Source: Boswellia sacra (lineage: Eukaryota > Streptophyta > Magnoliopsida > Sapindales > Burseraceae). From it: DNA of 64,000 nucleotides. The position numbers and the translations under genes are program-made. Location: positions 62,001 through 126,000 of the forward strand of contig SNVD02005095.1 of assembly GCA_013180625.2 (NCBI GenBank). Direction: 5' to 3'. The notes below the pieces were generated by a model, which worked only from the letters and a program-made list of their open reading frames with translations, was not told the origin of the DNA and searched no databases. Of the stretch, positions 11,357 to 21,994 are shown piece after piece. Within the stretch, counting starts at the first letter, position 1. The number at the start of each line of letters is the position of its first letter.

Positions 11357-12741
11357 AGGATAGAAAAAAACATATAGTTACTTTATTAAAGAATTTAATG
11401 AAAAATAAATTCCAACAAAGTTAGACCAATTCAAGTAAATTAAGAATTATTATAATATTTCTAAGAAGAAATACAAGATTTATTAAAAAAGAAATTAATA
11501 AAAGAATCTAAATCACCTTGGAGTTGTACAACATTTTATGTTAATAAAAAACTTGAATTAAAAAGAGAAGTTCCAAGACTAGTAATCAATTACAAACCTC
11601 TAAACAAAGAATAACAATAGATTAGGTATCATATTCCTAATAAATGAGATTTAGTTAAAAGACTTTATGATGCAATATTATTTTCAAAATTTGATATGAA
11701 AAGTGGATCTGGCAAGTTCGAATTGCAGAACAAGACAGATATAAAACAGCTTTTACAGTTCCTTTTGAGCATTATGAATGGAATGTAATGCCATTTGGAT
11801 TAAAGAATGCTCCATCTGAATTTCAACATATTATGAATGATATGTTCAATTCTTATACAAAATTTATTATCGTCTATATAAATGATATATTAATTTTTTC
11901 TGAAGCAATAGAACAACATTTTAAACATTTAAAAACATTCTTTTATGTGGTAAAAAAAAATGGTTTAGAAATTTCTGCCCTCAAAATGAAATTCTTTCAA
12001 ACAAAAGTAAGATTTTTAGGATATGATATATATCAAGCAACAATAAAACCTGTTCAAAGAGCAATAGAATTTGCTGATAAATTTTCAGATGAAACTAAAG
12101 ACAAAAATCAATTACAAGAATTCTTAGGATCTTTAAATTATGTCTCAGACTTCTTTTCAAATCTTAGAAAATTATGCAAACCTTTATATCAAAGACTTCA
12201 AAAGAATCATATGCCTTGGACACAAGAACATACTAGGATAATAAAAAACTTAAAACAAAAGGTTAAAACACTTTCTTGCCTAGGAATTCCACATCCTGAT
12301 GCCTTTATGATTGTAGAAACAGATACCTCTGAAATAGGATATGGAGGCATTCTTAAGCAAAAATTACCAGAATCAAATAAAGAAGATTAAGTTAGATATC
12401 ATTTAGGATCATGGCTCGGACCACAAAAGAATTATTCAACTATTAAAAAAGAAATTTTATCAATTGTTTTATGCATTACAAAATTTCAAGATGATTTATT
12501 TAATAAAACTTTTTCATTCCTCATTGATTGCAAATCTTCAAAAGAAGTTTTACAAAAAGTTAAAAATTTAGTTTCTAAACAAATTTTTCCAAGATGGCAA
12601 GCAATTGTATCCGTATTTGATTTTGAAATTGAATATATTAAAAGAGAAAATAATTCTATTCCAGATTTCTTAACAAGAGAATTTTTACAGGAGAAGATCA
12701 GAGGTGAAACATTTGGTGAGGATAGTCAAAATGTCAGATAA
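11357..12741 (+). pseudogene. EPRV1 part 2: reverse transcriptase and RNase H, end of ORF1
   Basis: This continues the viral polyprotein after the CACTA element. The first 430 bp are strongly decayed. From 11788 a long frame gives the RT core (MPFGLKNAPSEFQHIMND). The catalytic box reads YIND at 11875-11886 where EPRV2 keeps YIDD, so one catalytic Asp is lost. RNase H follows (ETDTSEIGYGGILKQ at about 12317-12361), with a TAA at 12388-12390. ORF1 ends with TAA at 12739-12741, 11 bases inside the start of ORF2. This is the only copy in the window that retains the RNase H region. Confidence 0.85.
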
Positions 12742-13957
12742 AAAAATTATGAAGGCCAGCGATTACATCACGGCAAAAACTAATCAATCTATTCAAGTTG
12801 CAGGTGTGGAAAAAGTCCCCATTGCAAATACTTATTTAGTTTTAACTGAATTTCCCCCTTTGTCATTTTCTCAAGCTGTAGTAGGGTCATCTACCCAACC
12901 AAATACTCAATTAGCAACTAGGTCATCTACCCATATAGGTTCATCTACTCAAAAGTCTAATTATATAACTAAGAGCCAACGTCAACCTCTCCAAGTTAGT
13001 CAATATACTAAGCCAGTTTCCTTGGGCGAATTAAAATCCCTTACCCAAAGATTGTTCCTTCCAGATTGTCAATATATTCCAGATAATCCACTGAAAAATC
13101 ATTAATTTTATGAGTTGATTCTAGTAGATACTGATAGCATAGAAATAGTTCATCATAAAGATCCCAAAAATCCTGAACAAATTTCTTACTCAAAATGTAA
13201 AATAAAGAAGGTCAAAACCCCTAGAGAATTTGGTACCCAATCTATCTGGACCAATGTTTCTTTCTCAATTCCTTATGAACCAAATGGTTATAATTATGTA
13301 GATTATCAAAAAGCTTGGTTCAATATGTTTTATCTTAGAACATTTGATCATTCGTGGCTTATTCATTTTGATACTAGGTGACAAAAGTTTTATCTATCAT
13401 GGTTTTTAGAATGGTGGTATTATTTAGGACCTAACCCAACAATTTATCCAGAACAGCTTAATCAACTATCATTTCCTTATTATAAAAAATATGTTGATAC
13501 CCTAGACCAATCTTTTATCCAACAAATTAGTTTCCATATAGATTTTCAAATTTCATGGATTTTATCCTGGTCATTTACTATTGAGCCTTATAATTCAAAT
13601 TGCTATTTGTCATTAATTAGAGAGTTTAGAATTAAGTGGCGAGACAAGTATGATATTTCAAGATGTTCAGTCCAAAATATTCAACAATGGATCAAATCCG
13701 GCAATAAACCTATGCAAACTCCAGCCAAACCCAAAGAAAGATCAATCAAGCCCAATACTCCAATAAAGACAAAAGTCCAAGCCCAAGACAAGCCAACATC
13801 ATCAAAAAGTTCCAAGAAGAAGTCAAAAAGTAAACAGCTCAAGCAATTAATGGCATTTATTCAACAAATTTCAGACAGCTCATCTGACAGTACTCTAGAA
13901 AATCTAGATGAAGATTCGTTTGGTGGGCCACTTGCTCAAAATCCTTATGATCTGTAA
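12731..13957 (+). pseudogene. EPRV1 ORF2, unknown function
   Basis: A second viral frame follows ORF1. Its likely ATG (12731-12733) overlaps the ORF1 stop in ATGTCAGATAA. It is a 408-residue frame ending in NPYDL and TAA, with in-frame stops at 13103-13105 and 13379-13381. The N-terminus is Ser/Thr-rich, the middle is aromatic-rich (QKAWFNMFYLRTFDHSW, FLEWWYYLGPNP), and the end is Lys/Ser-rich then acidic. Florendoviruses are described as having ORF1 (MP-CP-PR-RT-RH) and an ORF2 of unknown function, which fits. I can assign no activity to it. EPRV2 and EPRV3 carry partial copies. Confidence 0.75.
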
Positions 13958-14420
13958 TAAATAAAGTCAAATTTGTCCAGCTCATATCCAATTCACTTTC
14001 TAGAAGATCGGGAAAAAGTATAGCAAACAAGCTTCCACGTTTACTCAAGCCTATCAAGAATAGTAAAAAGCAAATATTATTGTCAAAAGTAATCATTATT
14101 GTATTGATCTTAATCAAAAAATTTTAAAGTTAGTAATAATTGTCATAGACTTAAAATGTTTTGAATTCCCCTTACGAAGTCTATGTAAAGTCTCTTGTAA
14201 TCAAATGAAAGGCATCGACTAATAGAGTGAGTTCTTACCTTACAAGTTCTCTTGTAATCTTCAACTTAAGTTCTTAATAAAAAGTAAGTTTTTAATTCAT
14301 ACCTTGTTTTCAATATTTTAAACTCGTTATTTGAATTACTCATTTTACTTTTATTTTCCTCATTAATCATCATTTTCAATACTTCTTATTTTGTTTTACT
14401 TTATTTCTTGCTTTTTACCA
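13958..14420 (+). promoter_or_regulatory. EPRV1 intergenic region with decayed promoter and poly(A) signal
   Basis: Homologous to the promoter regions at 44846-45305 and 62770-63226. The TATA box of the other copies (TATATAAAG) is here TATGTAAAG at about 14182-14190, probably weakened. AATAAA lies at 14276-14281, about 90 bases downstream, the compact promoter-to-poly(A) layout expected for the terminally redundant pararetroviral RNA. Viral homology stops at about 14420, before the primer-binding site. Confidence 0.65.
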
Positions 14421-14472
14421 TTTATAGGTGCAATAAAACTATAAATAATAATTTCTTTAGTTGATTAGACTA

Positions 14473-14543
14473 TGAAATATATCAAGAACTATAAATGAAT
14501 GGGAACATAGATAGAAATATAGTAGTGAAATATATCAAGAACT
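14473..14543. repeat. Direct repeat with viral-coat-derived filler
   Basis: The 18-bp sequence TGAAATATATCAAGAACT occurs at 14473-14490 and 14526-14543. The 35 bases between contain a stretch matching the viral coat coding sequence near 41305 (ATGAATGG, ACATAGAT). The same arrangement is present in the other duplication copy at 45360-45429. Confidence 0.7.
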
Positions 14544-14634
14544 TGAGTTTCAAGGTACATATTTATTTCAATTTAACATGAGAATTTAAATCACTATTGC
14601 TTAAACTATAGCAATACATTTCATAGTATAATTA

Positions 14635-16599
14635 TCACTCGTTAAAAATGAAACTGAGCAATGTATCTTCTGCTTCAACGGTGCAAGCGCCATCCTCTAA
14701 GTACCCAAATCTTGAGTCATTCAATTTAGCCAATGGCATGAACTTATGAAAGCCCAAGTTACGGTTCGTTGAAGGGCCTAATAGGCCAGTAACTATAAGT
14801 GAAGAAGACAGTATCAATAAAACATAATAAAAGATTAGTTAAAACAAAAAAAGAATGAGGGTGGGTTGGATTCAGGACATAGGAAGTTCCACTCAAATTT
14901 CAATGTGCGTATTCTCACCTTTCCTCTGAATGTTCTTCCTGTCTTTTTTGTCTTTGACACGTAAAATGAATTTCACAAAAAGATTTGTATTTTGAGGAAC
15001 ACTTGTCCAAAGACAAGATAGATAAATTGAAAGAAAGTTGCCTTTGCAATTGGCCGCTTCTTTGTTCCCATTAGGGTGGAGTAAAATCATCTTGCAGTAT
15101 ATTAAAAAGCTTATGTAGTCAATTATCTAGTAAGGAAGATAGGACATGTATCAAGGGTGAAAGACAACCGTATACCATTTGTAGAATCCAAAAACTTCAG
15201 ACTTGCAAATTTGATGATCCAAACATGAACAATGATTAACTACCCAAGTATGGTTATAAGTAATAGGTTCTGACATCATTGATAAGCACTCCCATTTAGA
15301 GTTGCTACGGGCAACTAAGTCCTTTCCACTACCGCAGACACTTGTCAAGGAATCGTTTTTAAAATTATTTTGAACAAAAAAAACCTCTACACCAATAGCA
15401 CAAGTGTCTTTTATAAGGTAACCATTGTTAGGGTTACAAAAGGTTTCTAAGTCCAAGTAATCACCGAGACCCCAAATGGTCTTCATTGCATGATAACGCC
15501 TTACTCTCCCATCTGTATAACATATAGCGGAGATTAGCTGCAATATATATTTAAGTACATAATTTTTAGATCATTGCATCAATGTATTTGTTACTATACA
15601 TTAAAATTTTATATCAAGTGCATCATAAATGTGTATTAGGAATAACACTTTCAAAAACAATATTAATCACTAAAAATAAAATTAATCGAATGATTGAAAA
15701 ATATTAATAGGCTATTAAATTTATTGGTATGTAAAATGTTACAAATATTAGCTTTTCTTTTAATTAATGTTTAGGATTATATGTAGGATGAAACATAATA
15801 CGTACCTTGCATAATTATATATTTGTCCTTAAGATGATTCAATATAAACAAGTTGAAAGTTATGTTGATTTCCCAACTCGTTGGGAGAGAATTTATTTCT
15901 GCCAGCTCCAAGTAAATAGAGATAAAGCGCCCACCCTTTTTTCTCCCATTTGGGTATAGAACCAATTTCCTGTAATCATAATTGCAAAGTGAAAGAAAGA
16001 AAAAGAAAAGGAAATACGAATCTAATTTAATTTGTTCAAGTCAAATATTACATGAGATACAACAACAATGAGCAATATTATATTTAATGAATCTAATTGC
16101 ATGTTTACGAAAATTATGATAAATAATTAACAATTGATTGAAGAAAAAAAACCATTTGTAGCCCCCTGCATCGAAATCATCTGAGATGTACTTCTTTACT
16201 GGAGCATTAGATAATGATGCGAATGATTCAATTTTGATAAGGTAATGACTAGGTGGAGCACTCCTTTCTGTTAAAGAACATAATAAAAATGAAAATAACT
16301 TTGAGATAATTAAATATAACAGTATTTTATAATACAATGAATCCTAGGAAAATTAGAAGTATTATAATCTTGGCTTTGCTTTATTTATTAAGTACAGTTC
16401 TCAAGTATGTTAAACTTTATACAAGAAATTAATTGTGAACATGCTCCAATTAAATATTATTCTTTTACATCTTCATTACATGCTAATTCTTTAGTGAGAA
16501 ATTAAAGTAAGGAATTATTAATATAGAACAAGAGACGGTATCAAAGATAATGGATATACGTGACGAAAAGCCAACATCAGTGGAATTCTGGAACTCCAT
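14635..16599 (-). pseudogene. MATH-domain protein gene, copy 1 (splice-damaged)
   Basis: Six exons can be traced on the - strand: 16560-16599, 16153-16267, 15806-15969, 15176-15512, 14919-15090 and 14635-14792. They encode two MATH (meprin/TRAF homology) domains, which are protein-interaction folds. The first has SAPPSHYLIKIESF, DDFDAGGYKW and LVLYPNGRKKGG. The second has ITYNHTWVVNHCSC, SEVFGFYKW and ILLHPNGNKEAANC. The acceptor of exon 5 reads GCAAG/ATG where copy 2 has GCAG/GATG. Using the remaining AG shifts the frame and creates an immediate TGA after the exon 4 end, so the second MATH domain would be cut short. Exon 1 begins MEFQNSTDVGFSS. All other borders keep GT-AG. The gene may be newly non-functional or may use another acceptor. 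Confidence 0.7.
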
Positions 16600-17043
16600 G
16601 TTTAACTCTTGAAATAATTTGCAACGTCTAATTAGTTGCAACTATATATTCTTAGAAGAAAAGTTTTGCGGCCTCTTTATGATAAGTCTTTTGAAACTTA
16701 GTGCTTAACATTTGCAATTCTCTAACATTTATATACTTGTGACAAGTAAGAAAAAAGTCTTCTAATACCTTACCTTAAACTTTTTAACATAGAAAACTAT
16801 ATTTCCAAGTTAAGATAGGAATATAATTTTCTAATTTTTAGAATACACGTTAAGAATATTAAACTTGTTAGAATTGAATTCATGAAATATTATTTCTTTA
16901 ATAAAAGACCAAATATATCTGCCAATTTCAATAATATATTTAATATGTACCTTAAGGGCACACAATAAATAAATCCTTCTTTTTGAAATTGTACCTTGCA
17001 TAACTTCATTATGCATATTAGACAAACTCAATTGAATTGTTGG

Positions 17044-17098
17044 AATATATACACATACATACATATATACATACATATATATATATATATATATATTT
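17044..17098. repeat. (ATAC/AT)n microsatellite
   Basis: Tandem ATAC/ATAT units running into a pure AT tract, upstream of MATH copy 1. The same locus in the second copy (47937-48012) is longer. Confidence 0.9.
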
Positions 17099-17191
17099 AT
17101 ATTCTCTGAGAACTATTATCTCAACCACTTTTTTTATTAATATCACTATTTACTTTAATTTTTGTTGCTTGTGCATAAATTTTAACATATG

Positions 17192-17418
17192 TAAAAGAGT
17201 TTAGAGAAACGAAAGAATATTGTTCTGTGTGTTTTCGTTAGCTTGTGTATGGTCTTTATATTCAACAACTGCAATAATCAAATCCTTGATTTCAATCTTA
17301 TAATTGTGGACAAATCAAAGGAATAAAATCATAATTTCATATAATGGAATCACACATATACAGGAAATCAATCACAAATATTTAGCCTTTGATTGCTTCC
17401 TAAGATTGCTCCCTGTTG
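17192..17418 (-). repeat. 3' LTR of copia copy A
   Basis: 227-bp LTR, similar to 21769-21989 with small indels and substitutions, which indicates an old insertion. The same sequence forms the only LTR of copy B (48102-48327). Confidence 0.85.
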
Positions 17419-19958
17419 TTCCCCCGCAAGATTGGGCTTCTTTCATGAAGACCAAGCTTGGATCGATTACAAAGAAACGACTTGCGGGCAAGAGGTTTAG
17501 TGAGAGAATCAGCCAACTGATCATTAGAGTGAACATGAGCAATCTGTAAACGATTATTGAGCACTTGATCACGAACAAAGTGAAAGTCACTGGCAATATG
17601 TTTCATGCGAGAATGGAAGACAGGATTTTGACACACATATGTGGCACAAATATTATCACAGTAGATCGTTGGAGTGGAGTACAACTGAACTTGTAATTCT
17701 TGAAGAAGATTTGTAATTCAATTTAACTCAGCTATTATAGAGGCAATGGCTTGATATTCAGCCTCTGTTGAAGAACGAGCAACTGTCCTTTGCTTTTTGG
17801 AGTGCCAACTTATTGGATTTCCACCAAGGAAAATAACATATGCAGAAGTGGACGTGCAATCATCAAGATTTCCTGCCTGATCAGAATCAGCAAAGGAATG
17901 AAAACTCGAAAATGATTGTTTTTGAAGTAAGAGTCCAAGATGATTGGTCGCAAAAGTCATTTAACTGCAGACCAATGAATTGAGGAAGGGCAATGCATAA
18001 ACTGAGAAAGTTTATTAACAGCAAATAAGATGTCAGGACGGGTGAAAGACAGGTATTGTAAAGAACCAATAACTTGACGATATTGTGTTTCATTTGCTGC
18101 AGGGCTACCGTCATAAAGCTTGAGTGTAGCGGTGGGAGAAAGAGGCGTGACAACTGTATTGGCTTCATGCATTTTATGTTTCAATAAAAGATCATTGATA
18201 TACTTTTTCTGAGATGGAAACAAACCATGTGGAGTATAAGTGGCCTCAATGCCAAGAAAATAATTAAGGGATCCAAGATCTTTAAGTGAGAATTGTTCAG
18301 CCATAGTTTTTATAAATAGCTCGATGGAAGAGTGATGATTTCCTATGATGATAATGTCGTCAACATACACCAACAAATATATAAGAATTCGGCCACGAGA
18401 AAATATAAAGAGAGAGCTATTGGATTTTGAATTCATGAAACCATGAAGAAGCAGAAAAGATTTCAAATCATGATACCAAGCTCTCGATGGTTGATGAAGA
18501 GCATAAATTGCTTTTCGCAGTTTGCACACATGATGAGGAAACTGTTGATTTACAAATCCAACTATCGTAAATGCCAACTTTTTGAGACAGCAAGACTTAA
18601 GATTCGGTGAACTATTTTCAACTTGACAATTGGACTAAATGTGCCAGTAAAATCAACACCATGTTTTTTATGAAACCCTTTGGCAACAAGACGAGCTTTA
18701 TAACGTGCAACTGATCTATATGGGTTCCGCTTAATCTTAAATATCCATTTACATGCAACAATATTTTGTGTGTGGTGGGAGGGAACAAGGGTCCAAGTTG
18801 AATTTTTTATGAGTGCATCATATTCTTCACTCATGGCTTTATGCCAATGAGCAAATTTTTGAGCTTGTAGGTAGGCAATAGGTTCAAAGTTATCAAAGGA
18901 AGTTGAAATGGTGGTGTAAAGGTAAGGAATTTTAGGGGGTTTGAAGATATTGTGTTTTGAGCGAGAGACCATTTGAGGTTCAGATAAAGGATTATGATTC
19001 AATGAGGTAGGAGAGTGTATACGTACCTGTGAAGGACTAAAGGACGTGGCATCATTATTAGAGGTCATGGAAGGCGATTGCATAGAATGAGTGGTCTTCA
19101 TGTCATCACTAAACTCAAAGCATATGGAGAAGAAGTGGATTGTTTTGGGCGAGTATCTTCCAAAATAGTCAAAGTATTAATAGGAAGGTGTGAAGTGGAG
19201 AAAGGAAAGGCAGGTGAAGATATGTTTCTAGAACTAGAAGGAATGAGATACCATTTTAACAAGGAATCATTGGTAGAACCAGAATCAGATAGAGACATAT
19301 GTTGAAAAGGAAAAGTAGACTCTATAAATTTGACATGACGAGAAATAAAACACTTGTTCATGGAAGGATCTAGGCAAATATATGAGTTATGAGTGAGGGA
19401 GTAACCAAGAAACAGGCAAGGTTTGGATTTGAGTTCAAGTTTATGAGAGGTGTAGGGAGGAAGCTATGGATAATATAAGCAACCAAACACTTTGAGTTTG
19501 TGGTAATTCGGGTGCTTATTAAAAAGCTTTTCAAATGGTGATTGAAATTTCAGGATTGAAGTGGGTAACCTATTGATAAGATAAATAGCAGCTTCAACTA
19601 CAAAAGACCAAAATTTTAGTGGTAAGGAAGCTTGGTGAAGAAGAGTGAGGCCAGTCTCGACTATATGGCGATGTTTACGTTCTGCTAAGCCTACTAATTG
19701 AGGGGTGTATGGTGGTGATTTAAGATGCTGAATACCAAAGTTGGATAGTTGGTGCGCCAAGCCTTGATATTCACCATCTCCATCAGAGTATGTGGTTTTA
19801 ATGGTGGTTTGGAAGAAATTTTCAACTAATTTTTTGTAACGAGAGAAAATAGAAAAAATATCATATTTTTGTCTCATTGGATAAAACCAAGTATATTTAG
19901 GAAATAACATAATATCAAAAATTGTCAAAAGAATTTGTTGGAGATGGCCCTCATACAT
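17419..19958 (-). pseudogene. Copia A pol: integrase core, reverse transcriptase, RNase H
   Basis: On the - strand, in order: the integrase core (YSDGDGEYQ; PPYTPQLVGLAERKHRHIVE) at about 19464-19958; the RT start (NSTWTLVPS, ACKWIFKIKRNP, ARYKARLVAKGF) at about 18562-18850; LLVYVDDIIIIGN at about 18340-18385; and RNase H (FADSDQAGNLDDCTSTSAY, SSTEAEYQAIAS, IYCDNICATYVCQNP, ADSLTKPLARKSF) at 17400-17960. Next to 18562-18577 about 70 bp is missing from RT compared with copy B at about 49460-49530. Frameshifts separate INT, RT and RH, so no polyprotein can be made. Confidence 0.85.
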
Positions 19959-20688
19959 CTGTATATATAATTTCTAAAGAAGAATTACATGACACAGATG
20001 AAAGACCAAAAGGAAGTTTGTGACTTTTATTACAAAGACAGGAGTCACAATGAGATTTGACAAAATGAGACAAGGGACGAGCGCAATTGGACATTACTTT
20101 TTGTTGAACTAACATAGACGGGTGGCCAAGATGACGATGCCAAATATCAAATGAGACAGCAATAGTGGTTGTGAAGGTAGTAGGATGAGAGCTTTGAGGT
20201 GATGATGATGACGACGACCACTCATATATGTTGTCCTTACTCCAGCCTCGGACCAAGAATGCCCCCTGCTTAAATCCTTCACAATAAAAGATAGTTAGGA
20301 AAGAATTCAATTGATACACCATTTTGTTTAAAAAATTGAGATACAGATAAAAAATCTTTTTAATATTAGGTGCACACAAAACATTGTTCAGTGTAAAGCA
20401 AATATTTGAAGAATAAATCTTGGTACAACCGATATGAGAAATAGGAATACCATTACCTTCTCCAACCATGATATCTTCATTACCAGCATATTCTGAGTGG
20501 ACAGATAAATTTTGTAAGTTGGATGTAATATGGTGAGAAGCACCTGTGTCTACGACCCAATTCCTATTATTGTCAGATTGATCAGAGGCCGTGAAATTCA
20601 CTTGAGGCCAGCTAGGAGTATATGTGGACTTTGGACGAGAACGACACACCTTGGCAGTGTGATTGATCTTATCACATAGTTGGCACAT
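19951..20688 (-). pseudogene. Copia A zinc knuckle, protease and integrase N-terminus
   Basis: A 245-codon - strand frame begins in the CCHC knuckle (CQLCDKINHTAKVC). The aspartic protease active site NWVVDTGASHHIT follows at about 20525-20562, then the integrase HHCC zinc-binding region (IWHRHLGHPS and CDSCLCNKSHKLPFG). It ends at LEIIYTDV, where copy B continues into the integrase core. In copy A a small deletion and frameshift follow. Confidence 0.85.
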
Positions 20689-20962
20689 TGGTTTTGAATA
20701 TCTAGAGTTGAAGTTTGGCCTCCATGATTGTTGAGGAGAGTGATAAAAGATGGACCATTATGATAAAAATTGTTGCCATTGAGTGAGGAATGACAAGGGC
20801 GAATTTGAGAACGAAAAGGCTGATTATTACTTGAATTTCCTTGAAAATGGTAATTGTTGTTGGAATTTCTGTGAAATTGTTTATTGCCATAGTTATTGAC
20901 CCCACGATTATTGGTGTGGTTCCCATATCCGCTTTTGTTTTGTTGCTAGTTCGCTGGTTGAA

Positions 20963-21694
20963 CTATGCTATAATTGGAGGATCAATCTTCTTTGCTTCTT
21001 CGCGCTTCAAAAATGTTTCATAATCTAATAGCTTATCATGAAGCTCTTCAAATGTCATGGTAGTTTCTCGAGTGCGTATTGTAGCACTTAATTCTTTATA
21101 TTCATTGCCAAACCCATTGAGTGCTTGAACAACAATTTCAGCATCATTGAGTGGATGACCTATCAAGGCTAAATCATCAATCAGACCTTTGATATTTTGC
21201 ATATATTCAGAAATCGTGATACCCTCCTTTGAGGTTTTCATCAATGTGGAAAGTAATGTTAGCATCCGAGTTTGAGATCTATTTGCAAAAGTAGTTTCAA
21301 GTTTCTTCCATGCTTCAATAGAGGTGGTGCAAGAAGATATAAGTGAAGCAATATTACCAGCAATAGAAGCTTGAATAGCTTGCAATATGAGCCGATCTTG
21401 ACGGAGCCAAAATTTATGAGCAGGATTTGGTGAAGACTCTGTTTCCCCTGATTTCACCATGGTTTCCAGCGGGCATGGGTGTGATCCATCAATGTAACCA
21501 AGCAAATCATAGCCAAACAAAAGGTTAGAGAGTTGTGATCTCCAGGAGGCATAGTTTCCTCCTCTAGAGAGTTTGAATGGAATTTGTGATGCTGTGTTGA
21601 TTAAGATGAGTGAAGGGGCGATAGAACTATTATTATTTCCAGTTGACACCACAACAGTAGGTTCAGAGGTTGAGGATGGAGAAGAGGAAGACAT
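20963..21694 (-). pseudogene. Copia A gag
   Basis: The ATG is at 21692-21694. The frame of 243 codons contains the copia Gag core (GGNYASWRSQLSNLLFGYDL, GYIDGSHPCP, MTFEELHDKLLDYE). It ends at a stop after KIDPPIIA. The Asn-rich linker to the knuckle continues in another frame (20702-20926), so gag is frameshifted. Confidence 0.85.
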
Positions 21695-21768
21695 TTTGAG
21701 TGAAAAAAAAAAAAGAATAAGGAAGATGAGGATCTTTTGTGCTTTGAGAGCACTTGGCCCTGATACTA

Positions 21769-21989
21769 TAAAAGAGTTTAGAGAAACTAAAGAATATTGT
21801 TCTGTGTGTTTTCATAGCTTGTGTATGGTCTTTACATACAACAACTGCAGCAATCAAATCATTGATTTCAGTCATTGTGGACAAATCAAAGGAATAAAAT
21901 CATAATTTAATACAATGGAATCACATATATACAGGAAATCAACCACAGATATTTAGCCTTTGATTGATTTCTAAGATTGCTCTCTATTA
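21769..21989 (-). repeat. 5' LTR of copia copy A
   Basis: 221-bp LTR paired with 17192-17418. The flank after it, ATATG, repeats the base run before 17192. Confidence 0.85.
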
Positions 21990-21994
21990 ATATG

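Larger units (their letters stand above)
17192..21989 (-). mobile_element. Ty1/copia LTR retrotransposon, copy A (complete ends, coding broken)
   Basis: Two 0.22-kb LTRs (17192-17418 and 21769-21989) bound an internal region with gag-PR-INT-RT-RH on the - strand, the copia order. ATATG flanks it at 17187-17191 and 21990-21994. LTR homology begins TAAAAGAG and ends CTATTA/G, so the ends appear to be TA...TA rather than TG...CA. A degenerate tRNA-Met primer site follows the 5' LTR (GTATCAGGGCC on the - strand, about 21756-21766). A G-rich tract abuts the 3' LTR at about 17419-17430. The gag style resembles the Ale/Retrofit lineage, which I hold loosely. Confidence 0.9.

Noticed and set aside
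13857..14117. 86-codon - strand frame, with relatives at 44746 and 63145
   Set aside because: Antisense shadow of the viral ORF2 end, conserved only because ORF2 is.
16831..17076. 81-codon - strand frame, repeated at 47715-48056
   Set aside because: It is present in both copies only because of the duplication. Its start runs into the ATAC/AT microsatellite and it has no recognisable domain.
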